A stretch of DNA of 64,000 nucleotides from Amycolatopsis endophytica (GTDB taxonomy: Bacteria; Actinomycetota; Actinomycetes; Mycobacteriales; Pseudonocardiaceae). A program made the position numbers and the translations under genes. The DNA is taken from contig NZ_JACCFK010000001.1 in assembly GCF_013410405.1 (NCBI RefSeq), positions 1,054,001 to 1,118,000 of the forward strand, in the 5' to 3' direction. The first letter of the stretch is position 1, and every line of letters begins with the position of its first letter. Shown one piece after another: positions 18,619 to 29,824 of this stretch. The notes under the pieces are model-generated. The model had not been told where the DNA came from, made no database searches, and saw only the letters and a list, made by a program, of their open reading frames with translations.

Positions 18619-20323
18619 ACACCAGGGGCAGTCGGAGGGCGGCCGGTGCGTCGGACGGGACCGCCGGGGTCTTCGGCGCGACCGGCTTGATCCGCCGGTA
18701 GCCCTTCGACTGGTCCGGCCGCTGGTCGGCCTCGCCCTTGTTGGGCCAGAACGAGAACGCCCGCTCGGCCTGCGCGGTGATCGTCAGCGACGGGTTCACA
18801 CCGAGGTTCGCCGAGATCGCCGTGCCGTCCACGATGGACAGTCCGGGGTAGTTGAACACCCGGTGGTAGGGGTCGATCACGCCGTCCGCGTCGCTCGTGC
18901 CGATCGGCGCGCCGCCGATGAAGTGCGCGGTGAGCGGGATGTCGAAGATCTCGCCCCAGGTGCCGCCCGCGATGCCGTCCATGTGCTTGGCGGTCAGCTC
19001 GTTGGCCTGGTGCCCGGCCGGGATGAACGACGGGTTCGGCTCGCCGTGCCCCTGCTTGGACGTGTACTTCCGCCGCCCGAACAGTCCCCGCTTGGTGTAG
19101 GTGGTGATCGAGTTGTCCAGGCTCTGCATCACCAGCAGGATGATCGTCCGCTCGCTCCACCGGTAGCCGTTGAGCAGTTTCGCGCTCTGCAGCGGGTGTT
19201 TGGCGAGGAATCGCACGGCCTGCAGCCAGCGCGGCGCCTGCGCCGACCCGTCGGTGGCGATCGTCTGCAGCAGGCTCATCGCGTTGCTGCCCTTGCCGTA
19301 GCGCACCGGCTCGATGTGGGTGGTCTCGTCGGGGTGGATCGAGGACGTGATCGCCACGCCCCTGCTGTAGTCGTGCTCGGGGTCCACCGACGGGCGGCCC
19401 GAGCCGATGAGCGCTTCGGAGTTGGTGCGGGTCAGCTCGCCGAACTTCGGCGACAGCCGCGGCAGCACGCCCTGGTCACGCATCTCGTGCAGCAGCCGCT
19501 GCGTGCCCCAGGTGCCCGCGGCGAGCACGACCTGCCCCGCGGTCAGCGTGCGGCGGAACTTCTTCGACTTCGTGCCGGTCTTGCGGACGTCGACCTCGAA
19601 CGAACCGTCCCCACGCGGGCGCACCGCGGTGACCGTGGTGAGCGGGATGACCTGCGCGCCGCCCTGCTCCGCGAGATAGAGGTAGTTCTTGACCAGCGTG
19701 TTCTTCGCGCCGACGCGGCAGCCGGTCATGCACGAGCCGCATTCGGTGCAGCCCGTCCGCTCCGGGCCGGCGCCGCCGAAGAACGGGTCGGCCACCCGCT
19801 CACCCGGCTTGCCGAAGTACACCCCGACCGGCGTCGGGTGGTAGCTGCCGGCCACGCCCATGTCGGCGGCGACCTTCTGCATGACCTCGTCCGAGGGCGT
19901 CACCGTCGGGTTCGTGACCACCCCGAGCATGCGGCTCGCCTGGTCGTAGTAGGGCGCGAGCTCGGACTCCCAGTCGGTGATGTGCGCCCACTGGCGGTCG
20001 GCGTAGAACGGCTTGAGCGGCCGGTAGAGCGTGTTGGCGTAGACCAGCGATCCGCCGCCGACCCCGGCTCCGGCGAGGATCATCACGTCGCGGAGCAGGT
20101 GGATGCGCTGGATGCCGAAGCAGCCCAGCGCCGGCGCCCACAGGTAGCGCTTGAGATCCCAGGACGTCTTGGCGAACTCGTCGTCGGCGAACCGGCGGCC
20201 CGCCTCGATGACGGCCACCCGGTAGCCCTTCTCGGTCAGCCGGAGCGCGGCGACACTGCCGCCGAACCCCGATCCGACCACGATGACGTCATAGTCAGCG
20301 GCATTGCTGTTACGCGTGGTCAC
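18590..20323 (-). CDS. GMC-type FAD oxidoreductase (ChoD-like)
   Basis: The 577-residue flavoprotein starts with the FAD Rossmann motif DVIVVGSGFGGSVAALRL and continues with GAGVGGGSLVYAN, a C-terminal HFIGGAPIGTSDADGVIDPY and VVDGTAISANLGVNPSLT, as in GMC oxidoreductases. The closest known type is ChoD (Rv3409c) of M. tuberculosis, which also sits beside guaB3, so synteny supports orthology. Whether it oxidises sterols is uncertain; mycobacterial ChoD is disputed. A CX2CX2CX3C cluster at residues 192-202 (CTECGSCMTGC) resembles an iron-sulfur ligand set. It is divergent from the HAD gene, with an AT-richer 140-base gap that may hold both promoters. Confidence 0.88.
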
Positions 20324-20462
20324 AGGTAAAGCGTAACCGCCGTCCCACGGTTCTGACCAGTAGTAAGTTACCGATCAGTTCGGGCAACCTCGCGACGACC
20401 CGTAACGTATTTCCCCCATAAGAGTGATTCTTCTTGTACATCACATCACATCAATTGGGGAG

Positions 20463-23084
20463 ATGACGTTGTCGCAACCGCCCTCGCTCGCCCGGGTCCG
20501 TCGCCTGATCACCGACGGTTCGTGCGGGGCGCTTTCCCTGGATGTCTTCGACACCATCCTGTGGCGCCGCACGCCGCGGCCGACCGACCTGTTCGCCGTG
20601 CTGGGCGCCCGGCTCGCCCGCGACGGCCGCTGCCCGGACTGGGTCACGCCCGCCGCGTTCCGGCGGATGCGGATCGCCGCCGAACAGGAGGCGAGACGCA
20701 GAGACGAGGAGACGCTCGGCACCGAGGTGACGCTGACCGACATCTGGCAGCACCTGCCGCTGAGGATCTTCAACGCCGAACTGCCCGAACTGGTCCGCGC
20801 CGAGGTGCTGTGCGAGCGCGAATTCACGGTGCCCGACCTCGACATCGCCGAACTCGTGGAGCTGGCCGCGAAGCACCACGTGCCGACCGTACTGGTGTCC
20901 GACACCTACTTCACCGAGGAGCACCTCGCCGAGCTGCTCGACCGCCCCGGCCTCGGCGCGCTGCGCGGGGCCCGGATCTTCCGCTCGCACCAGCACGGCC
21001 TCGACAAGGCATCCGGACTGTGGGAGATCGTCCTGGACGCGCTGGACCTGAACCCCGAGCAGGTCGTGCACATCGGGGACAACGAGGTCGCCGACGTCGA
21101 GGTCCCGCGGGACCTGGGCATCCGCACGGTCCACTACGAGCGGCTGGACGAGCAGTTCCGCGCCGTGCTGGACCGGGAGCGCGAGCCGCTCGGCCTGGCG
21201 GACCCGGTCGCTGAGCACCTCGACACCGAACAGGGCGACTACGGCCTCACCAGCCTGCGCGCGAAGACGCTCCAGCGGGCCGATCCGGGCGCCCAGATCC
21301 CGGTCCGCACCGCCTGGCGTTACGGCGCGTCCGTGCTCGGCCCGGTGCTGACCGGGTTCGCCGAATGGGTCGCGCTGCGGGCCCACCAGTCCGGCACGCG
21401 CGTGCTGTGGTGCCCGATGCGCGAGGGCACGATGCTCTCCGCGCTGATCAACAACGCCGCACAGGCCCGCGGCCGGGACGTCGAGGCACGACCGGTGTGG
21501 CTGTCCCGGCACGTCACCTCGATCGCCGCGCTCGACCCGGCCGATCCCGGTTCCCTGCGCGAGTTCATCCGGCAGCGCTACGCGCTCACCGTCCGCCAGC
21601 TGCTGCAGGCGCTGCACCTGCGTCCGGGCGACGTGCCGCCGCTGGCCGAGCTACTCGACACGGTGCTGGACAACGACCGCACGGTCGATCTCGTCAGCGA
21701 CGTCCTCACCGAGACCGCCCACCTGCGCAACCAGCTGACCGTCACGGTGACCCGCATCCGGGAGCGCGTCGTGCGGGAGCTGCGCCGCGTGGGGATGCTG
21801 GAGGAGCCCGAGCCCGCGCTGGTCGACCTGGGCTGGGGCGGCACCATCCAGTACTACCTCGGCCAGGTCTGCGAGCTGGCCGGCACCGGCGTCCGTCCGG
21901 CGGGCTTCTACCTCGCCACCGACGACCGGTCGACCAGGGTGTTCCGCGCCGGGCTGCGCATCGAGGGCTACCTCAGCCAGGGCGGGCACCCCGCGGAGGT
22001 CGCCCGCACCATCAGCCGCAGCCCGGAGGTGCTGGAGCAGTCGGTCAACGACTTCTGCGGCTCGCTGCTGGACTTCGCCGACGACGGTTCCCCCGTGCTC
22101 GGCCCGGCCTCCGACGGCGAGGCGCAGCTGGCGCAGCGCCGTGCGGTCCAGGACGGCATCCGCGAGTTCCAGGCCCAGTGGAACCGCTACGCGGGCACCG
22201 GCTGGCCCGACCTGACCGGCAGCGCGCGGCACCGGCTGGCGAACATCCTGGTGTCCGCGCTCAAGGCACCCACCGCGGAGGAGGCCGCGGTGTTCGGCAA
22301 CTGGGCGCACGAGGACAACTTCGGCTCCGCGCTGGTCACCCGGGTCGTGCCGGAGGACCTGGTACCCGCGATCCCCTACCTCTCCCCCGGCGACCTCGCC
22401 GACCTGGAGATGCGCGACGCGTTCTGGCCCGCGCTGCTGGCCGCCTCGGACACCCACCTGGCCGCGGGTGCCCGCGCGCTCGCGGAAAGGCAGGTGGACG
22501 CGGACCTGTTCGAGCCGTCCGGCGACCCCGCCGAGACGCGGCTGAGCTGGCGGTCCGGCGACGGCGAATGGCACGACGGGCCGCGCCGCCGGGTCCGGAT
22601 CAACCACAACGGACTGTCCTTCGCGCGGCTGGACTTCCGCGCCGCCGACGTCACCGACGTGGCGCTCGCGATCCCGGGCCGCCCCGCGCTGGTCCGCGTC
22701 GACTGGGTCGAGGTGCGGGCCCTGCTGCCCGGCCAGACCGTGCCGCGGGTCGAGCGGTGGGACAAGCCCGAGGACTTCGCCGGCCTGATCCACGCCGCGA
22801 CCCGGTGGCTGGGCGGAACGTTGTTCGAGTTCGAGGCGGCGGAGTCGGCGATCTGGATCCCCGTCTCGGCCCGGATGGGCGCACCGGCGACGTCGGGCCA
22901 GGTGACCGTCGCGTTCGCGATGCTGCCGAAGTCGCGGACCGGGCTGGGGGTTCACCCGCCGTCAGCGCCCCGGATGACGCGGGTGACCAGCCGGGTGCGC
23001 GAGGAGTACCGCGCCCGCGGCCCGGTCGGCCTGGCGACGTCGGCGGCACGGATAGCCATGCGGCAGCTGCGGAGCGGCAAGTGA
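20463..23084 (+). CDS. Large HAD-superfamily protein (COG5610 type)
   Basis: From the ATG at 20463 the protein is 873 residues; an in-frame GTG at 20424 would add 13. The N-terminal domain is HAD-like: motif I is SLDVFDTILWRR (D27, with D30 and T31), motif II lies in VLVSDTYF, and HIGDNEVADVEVP is the acidic motif. The SxDVFDT form is typical of COG5610 proteins found in surface polysaccharide clusters. The middle part (residues 270-650, with ALVDLGWGGTIQYYLGQVCE) is conserved in that group but has no known activity. The C-terminus is beta-rich and may bind carbohydrate. It is the first gene of a coupled trio; its stop overlaps the next start (GTGA). Probable role: cell-surface glycan assembly, by context only. 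Confidence 0.8.
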   Translation: MTLSQPPSLARVRRLITDGSCGALSLDVFDTILWRRTPRPTDLFAVLGARLARDGRCPDWVTPAAFRRMRIAAEQEARRRDEETLGTEVTLTDIWQHLPLRIFNAELPELVRAEVLCEREFTVPDLDIAELVELAAKHHVPTVLVSDTYFTEEHLAELLDRPGLGALRGARIFRSHQHGLDKASGLWEIVLDALDLNPEQVVHIGDNEVADVEVPRDLGIRTVHYERLDEQFRAVLDREREPLGLADPVAEHLDTEQGDYGLTSLRAKTLQRADPGAQIPVRTAWRYGASVLGPVLTGFAEWVALRAHQSGTRVLWCPMREGTMLSALINNAAQARGRDVEARPVWLSRHVTSIAALDPADPGSLREFIRQRYALTVRQLLQALHLRPGDVPPLAELLDTVLDNDRTVDLVSDVLTETAHLRNQLTVTVTRIRERVVRELRRVGMLEEPEPALVDLGWGGTIQYYLGQVCELAGTGVRPAGFYLATDDRSTRVFRAGLRIEGYLSQGGHPAEVARTISRSPEVLEQSVNDFCGSLLDFADDGSPVLGPASDGEAQLAQRRAVQDGIREFQAQWNRYAGTGWPDLTGSARHRLANILVSALKAPTAEEAAVFGNWAHEDNFGSALVTRVVPEDLVPAIPYLSPGDLADLEMRDAFWPALLAASDTHLAAGARALAERQVDADLFEPSGDPAETRLSWRSGDGEWHDGPRRRVRINHNGLSFARLDFRAADVTDVALAIPGRPALVRVDWVEVRALLPGQTVPRVERWDKPEDFAGLIHAATRWLGGTLFEFEAAESAIWIPVSARMGAPATSGQVTVAFAMLPKSRTGLGVHPPSAPRMTRVTSRVREEYRARGPVGLATSAARIAMRQLRSGK

Positions 23085-24085
23085 ACGACTACGGCACCCG
23101 CGAAGACCCGCACGCCCAGGCTCGCGCGGCTCGGCAACTGCCCCTGCTGCTGCACTCGCTGTCCCTGTTCCGGGAGATCTTCGAGATCGTCCATGCCCAC
23201 CACCGGATCTCGACGGTGGTCGAGGTCGGCGTCGAGTCCGGGCAGGTCAGCGGCATCTACGCGGAACTCGGCGCGTCCGCGGTGTACTGCATCGACCCCG
23301 CGCCCACCGACGCGTTGCGGGCCGCGCTGGCCGAGAACGACGCGCTGCACCTGATCGAGGAACGCTCACCGGATGTGCTCGCCGATCTGCCCGTCGCCGA
23401 CCTCTACGTGGTGGACGGTGACCACAACTACGCGACCGTCCGCGGCGAGATGGACTGGGTGCTGGCGAACGCGCCGGACGCGGTGATCGTGCTGCACGAC
23501 GTGCTCTGGCCGTGGTCGCGGCGGGACCTCTACTACCTGCCGTCCCTGCTCGCGCCCGAAGACCGGCATCCGGCCAGCTCGGAGGGGCCGACGGTGTGGC
23601 ACGACGGGTTGAGCCGGGCCGGTTTCGTCGGGCTCGGCGCGTTCACGGCCGCGCAGGAGGCCGGCGGCGAGCGCAACGGCGTGCTCACCGCGGTCGAGGA
23701 CGCGCTGTCCGCTTCGGACGGCGGGCGGCAGCTGGCGGTGATCCCCGCGGTCTTCGGCGTCGGTGTCGTGACGCGGAACCAGGCGCTGCTCGAAGCACTC
23801 GCGCCGTACCGGGACTCGAAGCTGTTGTCCACCATGGAGAACAACCGGATCGCGCTCTACACGCGGGTCCTGCAGATGCAGTTCGAAGCGGTGGCGCACG
23901 CCGAGAACGCCGATGCGATGGCCGAGACGATCGCCTCGCAGCGGCGCGACATCGAGCGCCGCACCGCCGAGGCCGCCGATCTGCGGGCGCAGGCCGACGA
24001 CCTGCGGCGGCAGAACGAACGGCTGCGCGAGCTGCTCGACGAACGCCCGGCGACGCTCGCCGACCGCGTTCTGCGAAGACGGTGA
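23081..24085 (+). CDS. Class I SAM methyltransferase with C-terminal coiled coil
   Basis: The 334-residue protein contains a methyltransferase-24-like fold: VVEVGVESGQVSGIYAELG (SAM-binding motif I), VYCIDPAPTD (acidic end of strand 2), DLYVVDGDHNYATVRGEMDW, and VIVLHDVLWPWSRRDLYY. Residues from about 265 on form a heptad-rich helix (NADAMAETIASQRRDIERRT and RAQADDLRRQNERLRELLDE), a coiled coil unusual for this family. It may tether the enzyme to a partner such as the flanking HAD or membrane proteins. Both ends overlap their neighbours by 4 bases (GTGA), so stoichiometric synthesis is likely. The methyl acceptor is unknown; a sugar or glycan is the best contextual guess. Confidence 0.8.
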   Translation: MNDYGTREDPHAQARAARQLPLLLHSLSLFREIFEIVHAHHRISTVVEVGVESGQVSGIYAELGASAVYCIDPAPTDALRAALAENDALHLIEERSPDVLADLPVADLYVVDGDHNYATVRGEMDWVLANAPDAVIVLHDVLWPWSRRDLYYLPSLLAPEDRHPASSEGPTVWHDGLSRAGFVGLGAFTAAQEAGGERNGVLTAVEDALSASDGGRQLAVIPAVFGVGVVTRNQALLEALAPYRDSKLLSTMENNRIALYTRVLQMQFEAVAHAENADAMAETIASQRRDIERRTAEAADLRAQADDLRRQNERLRELLDERPATLADRVLRRR

Positions 24086-25431
24086 ACCGGGCACGGGCCG
24101 GGACGGTCGCGGCCGGCGTCACCTGGGTCCTCGCCGCGACCTGGCTGCAGCTCATGCGCGGCCCGGGACTGCGCGCGTTCGACGTCGTGTGGGCCGAGGA
24201 CGGCGGCGTCTTCCTCAACCAGGCGATGCGGCATTCGTTGTGGCACAACCTGTTCACGCCGCACGCCGGGTACCTGCAGGTGGTCGCGAAACTGGTGGTC
24301 CAGCCCGTCGCCGCGCTGCCGGTCTCCTGGGCGGCCGCGGCTCTGGCCGGGGGCGCGGCGCTGGTGGTGGCGTCGATTTCGCTGCTGGTGTGGTTCCGCA
24401 GTGGGCACGTGCTGCGGTCGCCGTGGGCACGGGTGCTGGTGACCGCGATCGTGCCGCTGCTGCCGCAGGCCGGGTTCGAGGTGAACGCGGCGGTCAACGA
24501 TCTGCACTGGTACCTGGCCTACGCCGCGTTCTGGGTGCTGCTGGCGCCGCCCCGCACGATCGGCGGGCAGGCAGGTTCGGCGGCGGTGGTGGCGCTGGCA
24601 GCGCTTTCCGACCCGCTGACCGCACTGGTGCTGCCCGCCGCGATCGTCGGGATCGTGCGGTCACCGCGGCGGCTGGTGGCGTGCGTGGCGCCCGCGGTGA
24701 TGGCGGTGGCGCTGGCCGTGCAGGGCTGGGTGCACCTGACCCGCGCGGCCGGTTACCGCACGAGCGACACGGTGTGGGGCGAGCTGCCCTCGATCTACGG
24801 GCTGCGGGTGGTGCTGAGCGCGGTGACCGGCGACCGGTTGCTGGGGCCGGTGTACGAGCGGCTGGGTCTGGGTCTGGTGGCGGTCGTCGGCGTGCTGGCC
24901 GCGCTCGCGGTGGCGGTGGTGCTGTGGCGGGCGGACCGGGTGGCGCGGCAGGTCGTGGTGGTGGCGCTCGCGTGTTCGGTGCTGTACCTGGTGGTGTCGA
25001 TCGGACTGCGTGGCACGGACGGTTTCCTGGACCGCGCCGGGTTTTCGCTGAACGGCTCCCGGTACACGATCGTCCCGCTGCTGTTGGTGTGGACCGCGGT
25101 GGCCGCCGCGCTGGACCGCGTGCGTCCACGGGCGGTCGTCGGCGGGGCGGTCGCGGTGTTCCTGGGCGCGCAGGTGCTGACCGACTGGGGCGCCGCCGGT
25201 GTCCGCACCGGCGGCCCGTCCTGGCAGGACTCGGTGACCGCGGCGCGGGCCTCGTGCACCGCGCCAGTGCGCCCACCCCAGCCGACGCCGCTGGTGGCCG
25301 AGGAGGACGGCCCGGCCGCCGGACCGATCGTCCCCGGCCCCGACGACGTGACGATCATCGTGGCGCCGGTGCCACCTCCCGGCGAGGAGCTGTTGTTCGC
25401 CGTGGTGCTGCCATGTTCGGAGCTGGGCTGA
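24082..25431 (+). CDS. Multi-span membrane protein, possible GT-C type
   Basis: The 449 residues hold about ten membrane helices. After the first helix comes a short loop with FDVVWAEDGGVFLNQAM, which contains acidic residues in the position where GT-C glycosyltransferases carry their catalytic Asp/Glu. A second loop reads FEVNAAVNDLHWYLAYAAFW. The C-terminus is a Pro-rich outer segment with two Cys (ARASCTAP, VLPCSEL) that could form a disulfide. I do not recognise a named family. As the last gene of the coupled HAD/methyltransferase trio, it may transfer a lipid-linked sugar, but this is inference. Confidence 0.7.
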   Translation: MNRARAGTVAAGVTWVLAATWLQLMRGPGLRAFDVVWAEDGGVFLNQAMRHSLWHNLFTPHAGYLQVVAKLVVQPVAALPVSWAAAALAGGAALVVASISLLVWFRSGHVLRSPWARVLVTAIVPLLPQAGFEVNAAVNDLHWYLAYAAFWVLLAPPRTIGGQAGSAAVVALAALSDPLTALVLPAAIVGIVRSPRRLVACVAPAVMAVALAVQGWVHLTRAAGYRTSDTVWGELPSIYGLRVVLSAVTGDRLLGPVYERLGLGLVAVVGVLAALAVAVVLWRADRVARQVVVVALACSVLYLVVSIGLRGTDGFLDRAGFSLNGSRYTIVPLLLVWTAVAAALDRVRPRAVVGGAVAVFLGAQVLTDWGAAGVRTGGPSWQDSVTAARASCTAPVRPPQPTPLVAEEDGPAAGPIVPGPDDVTIIVAPVPPPGEELLFAVVLPCSELG

Positions 25432-25437
25432 GCGCCG

Positions 25438-25548
25438 GCCATCCACCACCTGCTCACCCACACCTCGGGGGTGGCAGCACCACCTGGTCCCGCTACCGCG
25501 ACCGCGACGTGGTCGGCGTCATCCTGTGCAACCACGACGACGCCCGCT
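25438..25548 (+). pseudogene. Remnant of a beta-lactamase-family serine hydrolase
   Basis: At 25441 one frame reads IHHLLTHTSGV, the hallmark segment of class C beta-lactamase-like hydrolases. About 45 bases later another frame reads WSRYRDRDVVGVILCNHDDA, which resembles the last strand and end of the same family. The middle of the gene (some 250 codons including the catalytic YxN) is missing and the two pieces are in different frames. It is a relic left by deletion, between the membrane protein and guaB3. Confidence 0.55.
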
Positions 25549-25551
25549 GGG

Positions 25552-26685
25552 CTAGCGGCGAACCGAAAGCCCCACGCGCTGGAACTCCTTGAGGTCGGAG
25601 TACCCGGTCTTCGCCATCGCCCGGCGCAGGGCGCCGAACAGGTTCACCGCCCCCTCCGCGTCCGCGGACGGCCCGAACAGCAGGGTCTTCAAGTCCACCT
25701 CGACGTCCGGCCCGGCGGCGACCCGGGAACGCGGCAGGTTCGGGTGCGCGGCCGCGGCGGTCCAGTACAGGCCGTGGCCGGGGGCCTCGGACGCGGCGGC
25801 GAGCGGGGCGCCGACGACCGTCGCGTCGGCGCCGCACGCGATGGCCTTCGCGATGTCGCCCGAGCTGGTGATCCCGCCGTCGGCGAGAACGTGCACGTAC
25901 CGGCCGCCCGTCTCGTCCAGGTAGTCGCGCCGGGCCGCGGCCGCGTCGATGATCGCGGTCGCCATCGGCACGCCGATGCCCAGCACGCGGTCGGTGCTCG
26001 TCACGCCCGGCGTGTACCCGTGGCCGACGATCACACCCGCCGCGCCGGTGCGCATCAGGTGCATCGCCGTGCGGTAGTCCGACACGCCACCGGCGATCAC
26101 CGGCACGTCCAGGCCACCGATGAAGTCCTTGAGGTCCAGCGGATCGGCGTCGTCGTGGGCGACGTGCTCCGCGGAGATGATGGTGCCCTGCACGACGAGG
26201 ATCTCGACCCCGGCCGCGATCAGGTGCGGCGTCAGCTCGGCCGCGCGCTGCGGGCTGACCCGCGCCGCGACCGTCACCCCCGACTCCCGCACGCGGCGGA
26301 TCGCCTCGGCGAGCAGCTCGGGCTGGACCGGCGCGGAGTGCAGCTCCTGCAGGGTCCGCACCAGCGCCGTGCGGTCGGCGTCCTTGGCGGCGTCCACCAG
26401 GCGGAGCAGCGCCTGCTCCGCGTTGGCGTGCCGGGCCCACAGGCCCTCCGCGTTGAGCACGCCCAGACCGCCCAGTTTGCCCACCTCGACCGCCGTCTCC
26501 GGTGACACCACGGCATCCGTCGGATGGGTGACCAGCGGGATGTCGAACCGGTAGGCGTCGATCTGCCACGCCGTGGAGACCACCGCCGACGACCGGGTAC
26601 GCCGCGACGGGACGATTTCCACGTCATCGAGGTCGTACGCCCGCCGCGCGGTGCGTCCCATGCCGATCTCGACCAGATCGCGCAC
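25552..26685 (-). CDS. guaB3: IMP dehydrogenase-related protein GuaB3
   Basis: The 377-residue TIM-barrel protein belongs to the GuaB3 group next to GuaB in actinobacteria. It begins VEIGMGRTARRAYDLDDVEI and VPSRRTRSS, and has VIAGGVSDYRTAMHLMRTGA, VGHGYTPGVTSTDRVLGIGV (the loop replacing GPGSICTT of IMPDH), [20 protein letters not shown] and VGAPLAAASEAPG. There are no CBS domains. The catalytic Cys of IMPDH is absent from the loop, so it is not a standard IMP dehydrogenase; some family members have been reported to act as GMP reductases. It lies 75 bases downstream of guaB on the same strand. The start is GTG at 26685. Confidence 0.93.
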   Translation of the reverse strand: MRDLVEIGMGRTARRAYDLDDVEIVPSRRTRSSAVVSTAWQIDAYRFDIPLVTHPTDAVVSPETAVEVGKLGGLGVLNAEGLWARHANAEQALLRLVDAAKDADRTALVRTLQELHSAPVQPELLAEAIRRVRESGVTVAARVSPQRAAELTPHLIAAGVEILVVQGTIISAEHVAHDDADPLDLKDFIGGLDVPVIAGGVSDYRTAMHLMRTGAAGVIVGHGYTPGVTSTDRVLGIGVPMATAIIDAAAARRDYLDETGGRYVHVLADGGITSSGDIAKAIACGADATVVGAPLAAASEAPGHGLYWTAAAAHPNLPRSRVAAGPDVEVDLKTLLFGPSADAEGAVNLFGALRRAMAKTGYSDLKEFQRVGLSVRR

Positions 26686-26760
26686 GTCAGGTCCCTTCTC
26701 GCCGCCTGTAGTGACGGTTCATTGTCGCTAGGCCATCGGTGTGACGTGCGCAGGGGGTCG

Positions 26761-28826
<2,066 letters not shown>

Positions 28827-28840
28827 CCACAGCACGACGA

Positions 28841-28873
28841 AGGGCCCGGCCGGAAGTTCTCCGGCCGGGCCCT
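28841..28873. terminator. Bidirectional terminator between DUF5319 gene and rsdA
   Basis: A 14-base perfect stem (28841-28854 with 28860-28873, core GGGCCCGGCCGGA) closes a 5-base loop. It lies between two convergent stop codons. There is no strong T run on either side. Confidence 0.75.
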
Positions 28874-28885
28874 CGCACGTGTGGA

Positions 28886-29824
28886 TCAGTTGCCGCTCGT
28901 GCCCGTGTTCGAGCCGACGCCCGCCGGCTGCTGGCCCGTGCCCGCGTCCGGGTTGTCGTACCGGATGGTGCTGCCGGACGTGCCGTCACCGGGCGGCTGG
29001 GTGGTGCTGCTCTCGGTGGTCGGGGTCGGCGTGGTCGAGCTGCTCGACGACGGCGGGGTCGGCGTCGTCGTGGTCGGTTGCGGCGTGGTCGTGGTCGTGA
29101 TCGGCAACCTGGTGGAGCTGGTCTGCGGCGGCGCCGCCGACGTGGGCAGCGAGGTCGACGAGTCCGGCGGCCTCGTGGTCGAACCCGGCAGCATCGAGGC
29201 GAGCTGCTGGTGCTCGGCCATCAGCTGGCTGAGGTTCTCCTCCTCGGTGACCTGGGACAGCTTCGCGGCGGCCTCGGCGAGCGCCTGCTGCGCCTCGGCG
29301 ATGCGGCCCTGGGACAGGGCGATGCTGGCCTGCTGCAGATCGATGCGGGCCGCGGAGGCGGCCTCGACCGACCGCGCGTGGTCGGCGTAGAGGACCTTGG
29401 TCAGGCCCCACAGCGTGTCGCCGGGCTGGGCGTCGCGCGCGGCGATGCTGGTGCCGGTGAAGGCGATGGCGAGGACGGCGGCGGCCGCGGCGACGGGCAC
29501 GAGCAGGCGGCGGCGGTGCGCCCGCTGCCCGTGGCGGCGGGCCAGCGCGGCGGTCTTGATGGTGGTGACCGCGGTGTCGGTGTCGATCAGCTCGGCGAGC
29601 GGTTCGCTGTCGATGTCCCGTCGCCAGGACAGCAGCAGCGCGTTGAGTTCCTGGTCACCGAGGTCGTCGGCGATGCCGGGATCGGATCCGCCGAGCGAGT
29701 CGAGCAGACCGTCGTCGGCGCGGATCGCGGTGAGGTCCGCCTCGAACTCCGCCTGCGACGAACTCATGGTGGGGTCGAACTCGAGCTCGTCGAGCTCCTG
29801 TCTGACGTCTTCGCGATCGGTCAC
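28886..29824 (-). CDS. rsdA: Anti-sigma-D factor RsdA
   Basis: The 312-residue protein has a cytoplasmic N-terminus with the RsdA-type sigma-binding region (DQELNALLLSWRRDIDSEPL), one membrane helix at about 106-124 (LLVPVAAAAAVLAIAFTGTS), an outer helical part (ADHARSVEAASAARIDLQQA), and a long Thr/Pro/Ser tail. In M. tuberculosis RsdA holds SigD inactive and is degraded to release it. The GTG start abuts the sigD stop with no gap, as expected for a co-expressed sigma/anti-sigma pair. The outer tail is longer and more Thr-rich than in mycobacteria. Confidence 0.9.
   Translation of the reverse strand: MTDREDVRQELDELEFDPTMSSSQAEFEADLTAIRADDGLLDSLGGSDPGIADDLGDQELNALLLSWRRDIDSEPLAELIDTDTAVTTIKTAALARRHGQRAHRRRLLVPVAAAAAVLAIAFTGTSIAARDAQPGDTLWGLTKVLYADHARSVEAASAARIDLQQASIALSQGRIAEAQQALAEAAAKLSQVTEEENLSQLMAEHQQLASMLPGSTTRPPDSSTSLPTSAAPPQTSSTRLPITTTTTPQPTTTTPTPPSSSSSTTPTPTTESSTTQPPGDGTSGSTIRYDNPDAGTGQQPAGVGSNTGTSGN

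Noticed and set aside
24082..25592. An alternative long plus frame (from 23913) over the membrane protein
   Set aside because: It reads Arg/Gly-rich sequence without helices, whereas the frame from 24082 gives regular membrane segments and couples to the upstream gene.
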